This document shows positions 35,230 to 44,790 of a stretch of 64,000 nt of DNA, piece after piece. Below the pieces are notes generated by a model that searched no databases, was not told the origin of the DNA, and was given only the letters and a program-made list of their open reading frames with translations. This DNA comes from Bathynomus jamesi. Taxonomy: Eukaryota; Arthropoda; Malacostraca; Isopoda; Cirolanidae. The position numbers were made by a program, and so were the translations under genes. The stretch lies in assembly GCA_023014485.1 (NCBI GenBank), contig JAJOZX010002584.1, positions 101,001 through 165,000 on the forward strand. Reading direction: 5' to 3'. The first letter of the stretch is position 1, and the number at the start of each line of letters is the position of its first letter.

Positions 35230-35284
<55 letters not shown>

Positions 35285-36459
35285 ATAAATAAATGTATAG
35301 TGGTTATAAAGGGGAGTGGGGAGAAAGGGAGTATATATATATATATATACACACATTAATAAATATATAGTAGTTATAAAGGGGGTTAGGCGCTGTAGAG
35401 TGTCATATAAATATATATTAAATAAATATACAATATTTTATGTAAAGATGAATTAATAAAGTTATTTCCATGTATGTACAGTGCTTACAAGAAGTCTCAC
35501 GCCTCTGTCTTGTCCCAAGCTCGTTTGTTAGGTATAAAATGGGCAGTCCTTATGGCAGCGGAGGTGTGTTCGGATTGGTGCACATAACTGCTCTAACCCA
35601 ATCAATGACGTCCATTATTACGTCACTTCTGCTACATTTTAGTGTTTAAAATACAAATGATTAAGAAGCAGAATGACCAAGTTTCGGGATGTTGGGATGG
35701 TTATGGAGCAATCCTAGTCATCATAATATTAACTGGGCATTACATTATACCGTCTCAATATATACTGTAGACTATAGCGAACGACTAATTCGGCAAATAT
35801 CCCAAATCATGGCATGATACCTAAGTTATTTTGACGCAGGTCTAAATTATTTGCTCAAGTGCAATGATTGATATTAAGTAATTGTTGGGAATTGTTGTCA
35901 ATATTGTTGTTTGTGATACATATCCTACGTGAAGAATCTAATGACCAAATTCCTCAGTGAACCTCTCACGCGCTCGCATTTCGAGGAAGTCACGGTCGTC
36001 TCACTAATAGATAGTTTATCCATTGTTTTAAATGGTAACCTATTCCAGCTTATGAAAGTCATTAGTCTAAAGCAAGACTGGTGGGCCGTGAATCAGAGAA
36101 AATTGCATTTGATTTGTTCATCGTAATTATTACGTAATATAGTATACTGTATATAGTAGTATATAAGAGTTTATTGGTAGCATATCATATGACAATTCCC
36201 ATAAACATGTGATGGCCTCGATGTTGCTAGTTTTTATTTTTTTCCTGAAACTATTACCTTCTCATAGTTTGTTTCAACAATGCATATATTATCATCTCCA
36301 CGAGCGTAGACATTGCAAGAAAAGATTCTAACTAAAGATAAGTAAAGTTCTTTCATGGTCACAATATATACTTTTATAGATGTCAAACATAAAAATATAA
36401 TAAAATTCTATATTAACATAAATATATATTCGATACACATTCACGTCATGGCTTTAACA

Positions 36460-37448
36460 TCAGTATTTCGTATAGCTTCCTCCGGCATCAATAATTTCTT
36501 GCAATCGTTGCGGCATAGAAGAGGCCAGATTGTAGGGAATGTTTGGTGTTCGGCGTAAGCTCTCCCAACTATTCCTCGTGTGAGCTAAAAGTGCTTCAAA
36601 TGTTCTTGCATTGCGTTGCTCCCATTTGTTAATCATTATTGCCCAAAGGTTTTCAATCGGATTCATATCAGGAGAACGTGGTGGGCAGAATTAGATTAAT
36701 AATCTCTGGGTGATCTTCGTACCACGCTCTCACAACGTTACTCCTATGAATGGGACTGTTATCTTCCATTAAGTAAAATGGTTCCGGCGCTGGAACCAGA
36801 TACGCACGAACACTGGGTAGCAGCACCTCTTCCAGTATCTGGCAATACTGCTGTCCAGTAAAGCGTCCATCTACTTGAGTCAATTCTACCACTATGTTTG
36901 CTCGGGAAAACATTTCCTTTTTCATAGCGTTTTCTGCGCTGCCTCCAACAATGCAGGGAACCATGACTATCTGTTGAAAATGTTCTTTCGTCACAGTACA
37001 CAACTTTTCTCCAGAATTCTTCCTCCTGCGGCAAGTATTGCAAGGCAAATCCCATCCGCGCCTCTTTATGCTCAATCGTCAATGCAGGTTTTATAGCTGG
37101 ACGGCGAGAAAAATACCCTACCTCGTGAAGTCTGTTGTTCACTGTATTTGCGCTACAACGAAGGTTCAGGTGTCTGTAAATATGCGTCGCTGGAACAAAC
37201 GGATACTCTCTGGCATGATTAACAATCGCAGCATCTTCCTCTTGAGATGTTGAACACGGAGGACCAGACCTCGGCAAAGTAGCGATTGAGTTTTCTGCTT
37301 CATACCGATGAATCCACCGTTCCACAATGCTTCGATGAACGTCTAGTCGTCTTGATATTTCTCTTATTGGCACACCATATTCATGCAATGTCACCATTGC
37401 TCCCCGCATTGCCTGGGTCGTCTCGTGGTGAACAGACAGCCTTTCCAT
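36460..37448 (-). pseudogene. Tc1-like transposase, frameshifted
   Basis: Starts MERLSVHHETTQAMRGAMVT with paired HTH motifs (VPIREISRRLDVHRSIVERW; ATHIYRHLNLRCSANTVNNR). Catalytic residues: VYCDERTF (first D), YLMEDNSPIHRS (second D) and NPIENLWA (E), i.e. a DDE Tc1 enzyme; it ends near GGSYTKY. Two frame changes split it (near 37000 and 36666). A ~60-bp segment present in the second copy (GHINLGVWG...MSGYGVG) is deleted here. Host-like neighbours are absent, so it is simply the element's own gene. Confidence 0.9.
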
Positions 37449-38575
37449 CTTTTCGTAAATGGCTTATGTGAAGCGTGCTGGAACGATAAAGGAAATGAGG
37501 ATAACATGCACCCCTTCTGAAATTGATTTCGGTTGTGAATGGTACCAACCCTTCGAATGGTAATAATAATAATCAGCCAATTTCCTATTTTGTTGAACAT
37601 ATGCATAAAAAATTCGTCTTAAAAGCCAAGGATCCAAAGATTGTCAGCAATAGTTTATATCCCAACTGAATATAGTCAGCCATCAACAGTATAATCATAT
37701 TTTATTTCCATAACTACTCATGACTACTCTGTCATAGTAAATAACCTTATTATGACTTAGGTAGTAGTAGTAATTCTGAGTGGCGGCCTCTAGCCACATA
37801 CGTTAAACCTATCAGTGCGTCTAAGACCAGACTCTTCTGTTTCTGTCAATTCATTGTTAGTTTAAGGTATTTTGCTCTTTGCCTTTCTAGGTCTAGGGCA
37901 TTAAAATAAATATTTGAGTTTGTGTTTAGCATTTCATATGAATTTCTCTCCTCTCCCTTAACATATCCCCACGTTCATTTTAGCCCCCTCTCTCCCTTCC
38001 CTCCTCCCTTCGTAATTCCCCACCCAACCTCGTTTCCTTCGACATAGCAACGGTTACCTCCACCCTCATTCCACTTCCTTCATTAAACCTATTATCGCTT
38101 TTACTGTCCCTTCCTTCCATCCTTCAATGCCAGCGTTCTTAAACCTAGCACATAAATTATATAATATGGAATCTAACACCTTAGATCTCTAAGCATTCAT
38201 GTTACTTGAAGACGCCTGTGACTTAGGGGAATCTAAGTGTTGAGAGTGGGCTTGAGGGGTAGTCTATAGATTATTACAGATGACCTTGAACGCTCCAACT
38301 ATTTAAAAATGATTATTTATTACGCACATCATATGGCATAATACACACATGAATTTAAGTATCTCTTACACTATAGGAATGGAATTGAATCCTACCAGAG
38401 TTAAAAAGTCTCAAAATATGATAGATTAGTTTGTATTAAGAGGTTACTAAGAGAAAAGGATTTGAGATAGAGCGGAAGGCAGAGAGTATATTTTCCCCGA
38501 GTTTCGGTTATTATTAACGTTATATGGATACATTGCCGATGTCCCTGCTGAAGACCTCTGATGGGATGCGGTGTG

Positions 38576-38578
<3 letters not shown>

Positions 38579-38619
<41 letters not shown>
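38579..38619. repeat. (GA)n microsatellite
   Basis: About 20 GA units inside the Tc1 element; missing from the corresponding place of the second copy, which lacks 38362-38866. Confidence 0.9.
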
Positions 38620-38621
<2 letters not shown>

Positions 38622-39347
38622 TTAAATCACACCTTTTAAATGGTTTCTGGGTAAGGGCTTCACGTATGTTATTTTAGTCCAGGGTAGTTTATGTGGAGGT
38701 GTTAACGTAACTTGCACTTGGGACTGTTAATTGTAAGACAACTACCATAGCTGGGACTGAGACACGTTATCCCCTGCATACTCTATATATATCTATATAC
38801 AGTATGTCTCTATATATAAATAGATAGAGTGATCAACACAAACATAATGTGGACGTCATTGATGGGGTTAGAGCAATTATGTGCACCAATCCGAACACAC
38901 CTCCGCTGCCATAAGGACCGCCCATTTTATACCTAACAGACTAGCTTGGGACGAGACAGAGGCGTGAGACTTCTTGTAAGCACTGTACATATTGGAGTAT
39001 TTCCATGTACTCTTTTTATTTTCTGGCTTGAAACGAACACATCTTTGACACTAATATATATTGAGATAAAACAACAATTAGAACACAGAATTACATCGAA
39101 CTGTTTTATTAACTTACCCCTACATCAACCATATGAAGCTCACTGCAGTCAAACCAAAAGAAGTATAGCTAATTTATTTAAAAACCAGAATCTACAAGAC
39201 CTAATATATATACTTATGTCGTTTCTATTCATTTATATACTGCGCGGTCATTGCAGTTATTTGCGCATATTCACGATTTGCGAGGGTGCTCTCTGAGGGC
39301 ATTGGTTTCTGCCCTATTTGGGAGAATTTCGATTTGTGATTGAGTGA

Positions 39348-39418
39348 GGTCCGTAGCATAATGGTAGAGCGTCCGACCGGCAATTGGAAGGCCCTGGGTT
39401 CGATTCCCAGGCGGTTCG
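39348..39418 (+). ncRNA. tRNA-like sequence, unit 1
   Basis: A box TAGCATAATGG, anticodon stem TCCGA/TTGGA with loop CCGGCAA, T arm CTGGG-TTCGATT-CCCAG, B box GGTTCGATTCC, and T5 at 39424-39428. The acceptor stem GGTCCGT/GCGGTTC has one mismatch and two wobbles. The anticodon would be GGC (Ala), but position 33 is C, not the invariant U. I regard it as tRNA-derived rather than a proven tRNA gene. Confidence 0.6.
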
Positions 39419-39610
39419 CCTCATTTTTCATTATTTCGTTATCTCTCCTCCTCGTGTGCAGAAACGTTCCTTAATACTTATGTCGTTTCTATTCATTTAT
39501 ATACTGCGCGGTCATTGCAGTTATTTGCGCATATTCACGATTTGCGAGGGTGCTCTCTGAGGGCATTGGTTTCTGCCCTATTTGGGAGAATTTCGATTGT
39601 GATTGAGTGA

Positions 39611-39681
39611 GGTCCGTAGCATAATGGTAGAGCGTCCGACCGGCAATTGGAAGGCCCTGGGTTCGATTCCCAGGCGGTTCG
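39611..39681 (+). ncRNA. tRNA-like sequence, unit 2
   Basis: Identical to unit 1 in the tRNA-like part; one base is missing upstream (TTTCGATTGTG). Confidence 0.6.
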
Positions 39682-39874
39682 CCTCATTTTTCATTATTTC
39701 GTTATCTCTCCTCCTCGTGTGCAGAAACGTTCCTTAATACTTATGTCGTTTCTATTCATTTATATACTGCGCGGTCATTGCAGTTATTTGCGCATATTCA
39801 CGATTTGCGAGGGTGCTCTCTGAGGGCATTGGTTTCTGCCCTATTTGGGAGAATTTCGATTTGTGATTGAGTGA

Positions 39875-39945
39875 GGTCCGTAGCATAATGGTAGAGCGTC
39901 CGACCGGCAATTGGAAGGCCCTGGGTTCGATTCCCAGGCGGTTCG
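39875..39945 (+). ncRNA. tRNA-like sequence, unit 3
   Basis: Identical to unit 1, with the same T-run downstream. Confidence 0.6.
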
Positions 39946-40138
39946 CCTCATTTTTCATTATTTCGTTATCTCTCCTCCTCGTGTGCAGAAACGTTCCTTA
40001 ATACTTATGTCGTTTCTATTCATTTATATACTGCGCGGTCATTGCAGTTATTTGCGCATATTCACGATTTGCGAGGGTGCTCTCTGAGGGCATTGGTTTC
40101 TGCCCTATTTGGGAGAATTTCGATTTGTGATTGAGTGA

Positions 40139-40209
40139 GGTCCGTAGCATAATGGTAGAGCGTCCGACCGGCAATTGGAAGGCCCTGGGTTCGATTCCCA
40201 GGCGGTTCG
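40139..40209 (+). ncRNA. tRNA-like sequence, unit 4
   Basis: Identical to unit 1. The array ends about 75 bp further on in (TA)n and (TC)n. Confidence 0.6.
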
Positions 40210-40288
40210 CCTCATTTTTCATTATTTCGTTATCTCTCCTCCTCGTGTGCAGAAAACGTTCCTTAATACTTATGTCGTTTCTATTCTA

Positions 40289-40323
<35 letters not shown>

Positions 40324-40418
40324 CTCTCTCTCTATCTCTCTGTAAAGACATGTATATGTATATACACACAAACACAAACACACACACACACACACACCAG
40401 ATTATGGAAACACAAATG

Positions 40419-40828
40419 CATCCTAGGGCATGGTTCTGATTAATTAGTTAATTATTGTTTCAAATTTAATCATTAATTAATCAAAAAATATTTTTAGAAA
40501 ATGATGGGAAGTGATTAATTTTCCTCATAATTTCAGCATCATTTTACCTTAAATTTTGTAATGTATCATTTGAATTTGGCACCTTTTTGCATGTATAAAC
40601 TGTCTAATCCGCCCGTGCCTGATTTCTTGAACTAAAGCAAACTAAATGTTTGAGCAAAATATTTTCTTCGGTCTTATCTCAGGCAACAGAAACAGTAAAG
40701 CTCTTTCTTACTCTTTTCAGAAGTATTTGATTTTAACATTTTTTTTTATCAGTTAATCCTTGATTAATTATAAAATTTCATCATTCATCACTTTTTCCTA
40801 AAAATGATTAATTAACCATGCTCTAATC
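40419..40828. mobile_element. AT-rich non-autonomous element, hAT-like ends
   Basis: Left TAGGGCATGGTTCTGATTAA and right TTAATTAACCATGCTCTA are imperfect inverted ends. It is absent from the matching place in the neighbouring direct repeat at 41276. I could not fix its target duplication. No coding trace. Confidence 0.55.
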
Positions 40829-41021
40829 CAGGGCTTCTCAAACTTTTTTCACTTGCGACCCCTTTGGATCAGACAAATTTTTTCGCGACCCTTCACTCAA
40901 TGTCATAAAAGCAATAGGTACTAAAACTGTATATTTATGAAAAAAATTATATTTTCAAATGTTTCTGCGACCCCCAATAATATTTACGCGACCCCTAGTT
41001 TGAGAAGCGTGGCCCTAATCC
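40824..41021. mobile_element. hAT MITE, ~185 bp
   Basis: Ends CAGGGCTTCTCAAACTTTTT and GTTTGAGAAGCGTGGCC are inverted and CTAATCC is present on both sides. GCGACCCC motifs lie inside each end. It sits at the edge of the 40419 element. Confidence 0.75.
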
Positions 41022-41486
41022 ATGCTATCCAATTAAAATGATTATATACGCCATTCTGTAGTTCCATCCATGACGCTAATATATATTGAGATAAAACAAA
41101 AATTAAAGCACACAATTACATCGAACTATTTTATTTACTTACTCCTACTCCAATCTCACTGCATTCAAACCAAAAGAAATATAACTACTTTATTTAAAAA
41201 CCAGAATATACAAGACCTATTATACACACACACAACACACACACACACACACACACATCAGATTATGGAAACACAAATGCCTGCTATCCAATTAAAATGA
41301 TTATATACGCCATTCTATAGTTTCATCCATGACGCTAATATATATTGAGAAAAAACAAAGTTAAAGCACACATTTACATCAACCAGAAAATAACATGCCA
41401 ATCTCACTGTAGTCAAACCAATTTAATAAACCAAAAGGATTATAACTAATTTATTTAAAACCAGAATATACAAGACCTATTATATT

Positions 41487-41522
<36 letters not shown>

Positions 41523-41540
41523 TCAGATTATGGAAACACC

Positions 41541-42586
41541 AATCCGTTTTTATTTTAAAATAATTATCTCTCTCTTTATCCTGTGAAAATAAGCATGACT
41601 GTTTAATATGAAGACGCGCGTTTAATTCCGTCAAAACTGACCGCGACAATTAATTCGATCATTCCCCCCCCCCCCCCCAAAAGAAAAGTTCGTCGATACA
41701 TCTAATATCTCACCCATATTATGGAAGCACAGCTGCACACTAATTTAACACCACATTTAATTTGAGATAAAGTGGAAATGATATTTAATTCAAGATATAG
41801 CCTCCCAGAGACAGCCGATACTTTTTAAGGAAGGAACTACTCACGCCTACATAAACAGGTACTTTATCCGTGGATTTCTGATATCTCGCCGCTTTCACAC
41901 TCTGATGCTAATATATGAATTGAAAAGTTTTAACGACAGACCATAGTCTATATGGCAAATATTAATAATACACTGACACTTCACTTACTAAGAATAAAAA
42001 TATATTCAATTAATTAGAAATATTACGATAACTGTTATTCAAATACCAGTGTAAAACCACAGACATTATTTTCTTAACTAATTAAAAATTTTAAATAAAT
42101 GTAATTTTCTCTACCGCTTTATCTGTAACGAGAAATATTGTTACTATAATTAGACAGTGCCCTAAATCAACTACTTAACTATTATTATTATCATTATTAT
42201 TATTATTATTATAATATGTTCAGAGCTAGTGCGCTTGAAACATAAAAATTCATTTCAAAGTACTGTAATAATGAAGAATATATTTTTAAATAAATATTTT
42301 TATTCGAAAATTTAGAAAACAATGATTTATTTTTTGTCAGGTAATTAAATCAACAGTCATACAGCGAATTTAAAAAAAGTTTTATAATGCGTAGACCATT
42401 AAACACAAAATATAATATTTCCCATCGAATCAAAATGAAGACTATAATATCTATAAACTTGTGTTTATTTTAAAATGGTAGAAGTATGCATGATATGATG
42501 TGTTGATAGAACCCACAGATTCAATTTAGCAGCGTTACCCCAAGTAACGCAAAGGTCATTTTCTACGCACATTTGTAATGCAGAAA

Positions 42587-42635
<49 letters not shown>

Positions 42636-43060
42636 TTTATCCGTGCATTTCTGATATATATCGTATAGCAGAGCTCATGTAAGCTCCACACCGAATATAT
42701 TTATATTTGCTTGTACTTACCTATTATTATTATTATTATTATTATTATACATTCCGAGCTAGCACGCGTCAAACGTAAAAATTTATTTCAAAGTACTGTA
42801 ATAATGAAGTATATATTTTTAAATAAATATTTTTCAACGAAAATATAGAAAACAATAATTTATTTTTTATGAAGTAACTAAATCAACTACTAAGACTAAA
42901 AATATATACAATTAATTAGAAATACTACAGTAATGTCGAGGTTAAGTGGAGCTATAGACAGACGTTTTCTTACCATGAATTCCATAGCTTAGAAGACGAC
43001 AAAACGGCGAGGGTCATCGGGCGACTGATTTTTTTTATTTCTTTCCAGTACATCTAATAA
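41541..43060. repeat. Degenerate direct repeats, no gene seen
   Basis: The block TTTATCCGTGGATTTCTGAT (41871) recurs at 42632; CAAAGTACTGTAATAATGAA with TTTTTAAATAAATATTTTT occurs at 42256 and 42788; ACTAAGAATAAAAATATATTC (41988) recurs as a near match at 42893. (ATT)n at 42181-42211 and 42723-42750, (CA)n at 42591-42631 and C16 at 41665-41680. Confidence 0.65.
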
Positions 43061-43077
43061 ATTCTAAACCTAGTAGT

Positions 43078-43445
43078 ATGGTGACAAAATGCCAGAGTGC
43101 AGAGCAATTGCATAATATTGCAAGAGTGTCACCCACACCCCCTTTGTTGCAAGGCACACCCCACCCCTCCTTGGTGCCAACCCCCACCCCCCCTTGGTGC
43201 CACACCACCCACTTTGTTGCAAGGCCATCCGCCCCCCTTTGTTGCAAGCCATCCGCCCCCCTTTGTTGCAAGGCCACCCGCCCCCCTTTGTTGCAAAACC
43301 TCTTTGGGGGAAAAGGTGGGACGGCCTCACCCCCCCAAAGGGGGAACCTCTATGGGGAGAAGTTGGGAAGGCCTCACACCCCAAAGGGGCATACCTAACC
43401 TGGGGGAACCTCTTTGAGGGAGAAGTTGGGACGGCCTCACCCCGC
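43078..43445. repeat. GC-rich minisatellite, inverse of 10160-10350
   Basis: Units CCCCCTTTGTTGCAAGGCCA (43137-43300) and GGGACGGCCTCACCCC (43318-43445). The frames of ~105 aa in all readings are repeat artefacts. Confidence 0.85.
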
Positions 43446-44029
43446 CGTATTTTATCGAGTGTCCAGTTTTACCAATTGAATAAGTGGTTTTCGTTCAAGT
43501 GTCTTTAAAAACATAAAAAATAGTGTTTGGTGCATTCTTAACTAAATTACTTCGTGTTACTAATCATTCATTAACGAATATATTTCATTTATTGACTTTA
43601 TTCATTACTATATTACTTTACTAAACCAAGTCTAGTGCCTTGTTTGTTTCCCGAATCTATTACTACAAGAGGTTTCATAAGGTTGAAATTCCCTTGGTTT
43701 GCCTTTTTTGTTTTGCAAATCTATCAGAAACGAGGTTTCTTAAGGTTCATTTTCCCTTCCTCCGAGAGATCAGGTAGAGTGTGGTCACCCACCGTGGGAA
43801 AAAAGGAATTACGTCGGTCGAATAGCGGACAGATAAGTTACATTTAATACTTTTTCTTTCGTCAGTAGCTTAATTATATATTCATTTAGCATAAAATTGT
43901 GTTACAAGAACATTTTTGCGGGTTTTCTCAGGTGACGGCACAATAAGCACGCGGTAGACCTACGTTGTAATTTATTAATTTCCAAACGCTCTTTTTTTTC
44001 TTTTTTTCTTTTTTTAACTAATTAAAAGC

Positions 44030-44790
44030 ATGGCACCCCGTCAAGTACTTGCAGTCGCTGTGAAGGGAAATTTGCCGCTTACGCGTTTACAATGGCTAAT
44101 AATAATGAACAGTTAGTTTGCAGGTGGTTCTCAAGCATGGAAGTGCTGAGGAACGAGATAGAACGTGAGAGGGAGGCCAGGGTGAGGCTTGAAGAAAGCG
44201 TGATGCTCCTGACGGCAAAATTAGAATCCCTTGAGACTCCAGTTACGACCCCTCATGCCTCAGTTTCTACTAATAATATAAATAGTACTAATAGCCCTCT
44301 CTCTTCCCCTAGTTCCCAACCCTTCGTTCGAGTGCGTAATGAGAAAACCTAAGACTTGTCTACCAGTAATAACAAGCAATAAGTTTTCTGTTTTCGGTTT
44401 CGAAGATGGTGATGAACAGGAAATACGACTCGTTGGCGATTCCATTGTTCGAAGGCAGCTCGAGGAATTCTGTGGGAGAAACCTCGACGGAGGCGCCGTT
44501 ACTGCTACCCTGGTGCAAGGGTGGAGGATATAACTAATAGTGTTGACCATTTTACAGACGGTACCGCCGAGGACACAACGTATGTTATTCATGTCGGTGC
44601 TAATAACGTTTTAAATTCTAGATCGGAAGAACTGCTGGCGAGGTACAGGGACTTACTACAGCGATTAAAAGAGAAAACTAATAAGATTGTTTTAACTGGT
44701 ATACTTCCTCGAATTATCCAACGTAACGATTTATACGGTCCCAGCGTAATTTCAACAAATTTCCTCTGCGCTCGCGAAGGTGTCGCAATT
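44030..44790 (+). pseudogene. CR1-like LINE ORF1 (zinc-binding, coiled coil, esterase)
   Basis: An ATG at 44030 is followed after one frame change by STCSRCEGKFAAYAFTMANN with a C-x2-C...C pattern, a coiled stretch (LRNEIEREREARVRLEESVM), a Ser/Asn-rich linker, and an SGNH-type esterase: EIRLVGDSIVRRQLEEF (GDS nucleophile block), VEDITNSVDHF, TYVIHVGANNVLNS (block III, N in place of the usual ND) and KIVLTGILPR. CR1 ORF1 proteins with an esterase domain are known. Frame changes occur near 44350 and 44520. The C-terminal block with the catalytic D-x-x-H is not seen; sequence jumps from ARE(G)VAIRNN into ORF2. Confidence 0.7.

Larger units (their letters stand above)
32500..35235 (+). mobile_element. 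Penelope-like element, plus copy interrupted by hAT
   Basis: 5'-truncated at the inversion point and ending before the (TA)n at 35236. A hAT element (32822-33972) splits the reverse transcriptase. The 3' non-coding part (34832-35235) is the complement of 31285-31730. Confidence 0.88.
35477..38987 (-). mobile_element. Large Tc1-like element, 3507 bp
   Basis: TA at 35477-35478 and 38986-38987. Ends CAGTGCTTACAAGAAGTCTC and complement; the inverted repeats are about 147 bp (35479-35625, 38840-38985). A Tc1 transposase fills only about 1 kb. The stretch 37450-38840 is non-coding passenger sequence including C/T-rich 37950-38110 and a (GA)n at 38579-38619. A partial second copy is at 50668-53419. 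Confidence 0.88.
39216..40290 (+). repeat. Tandem array of four ~264-bp tRNA-like units
   Basis: Four almost identical units, spaced 263, 264 and 264 bp. Each holds a potential hairpin (AGGGCA...TGCCCT), a tRNA-like sequence and a T-run. The array starts with TACTTATGTCGTTTCTATTC and ends with the same sequence before (TA)n. 68-aa minus-strand ORFs repeated here are by-products. Confidence 0.92.
39040..41540. repeat. ~263-bp direct repeat block, three copies, one split by insertions
   Basis: A unit with GACGCTAATATATATTGAGA, AACCAGAATATACAAGACC and ATCAGATTATGGAAACAC occurs at 41068-41330 and 41331-41540, and in split form from 39046 to 40430. In the first copy the tRNA-like array (39216-40290) occupies the place of the (TA)n/(CA)n tract and two MITEs lie near its end. 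Confidence 0.8.

Noticed and set aside
39348..40209. Cluster of genuine tRNA-Ala genes
   Set aside because: Weak acceptor stem, missing U33 and location inside a TIR-bounded repeat favour tRNA-derived sequence.
39225..40222. Four identical 68-codon minus-strand frames
   Set aside because: Antisense through the tRNA-like units; presence follows the tandem repeat.
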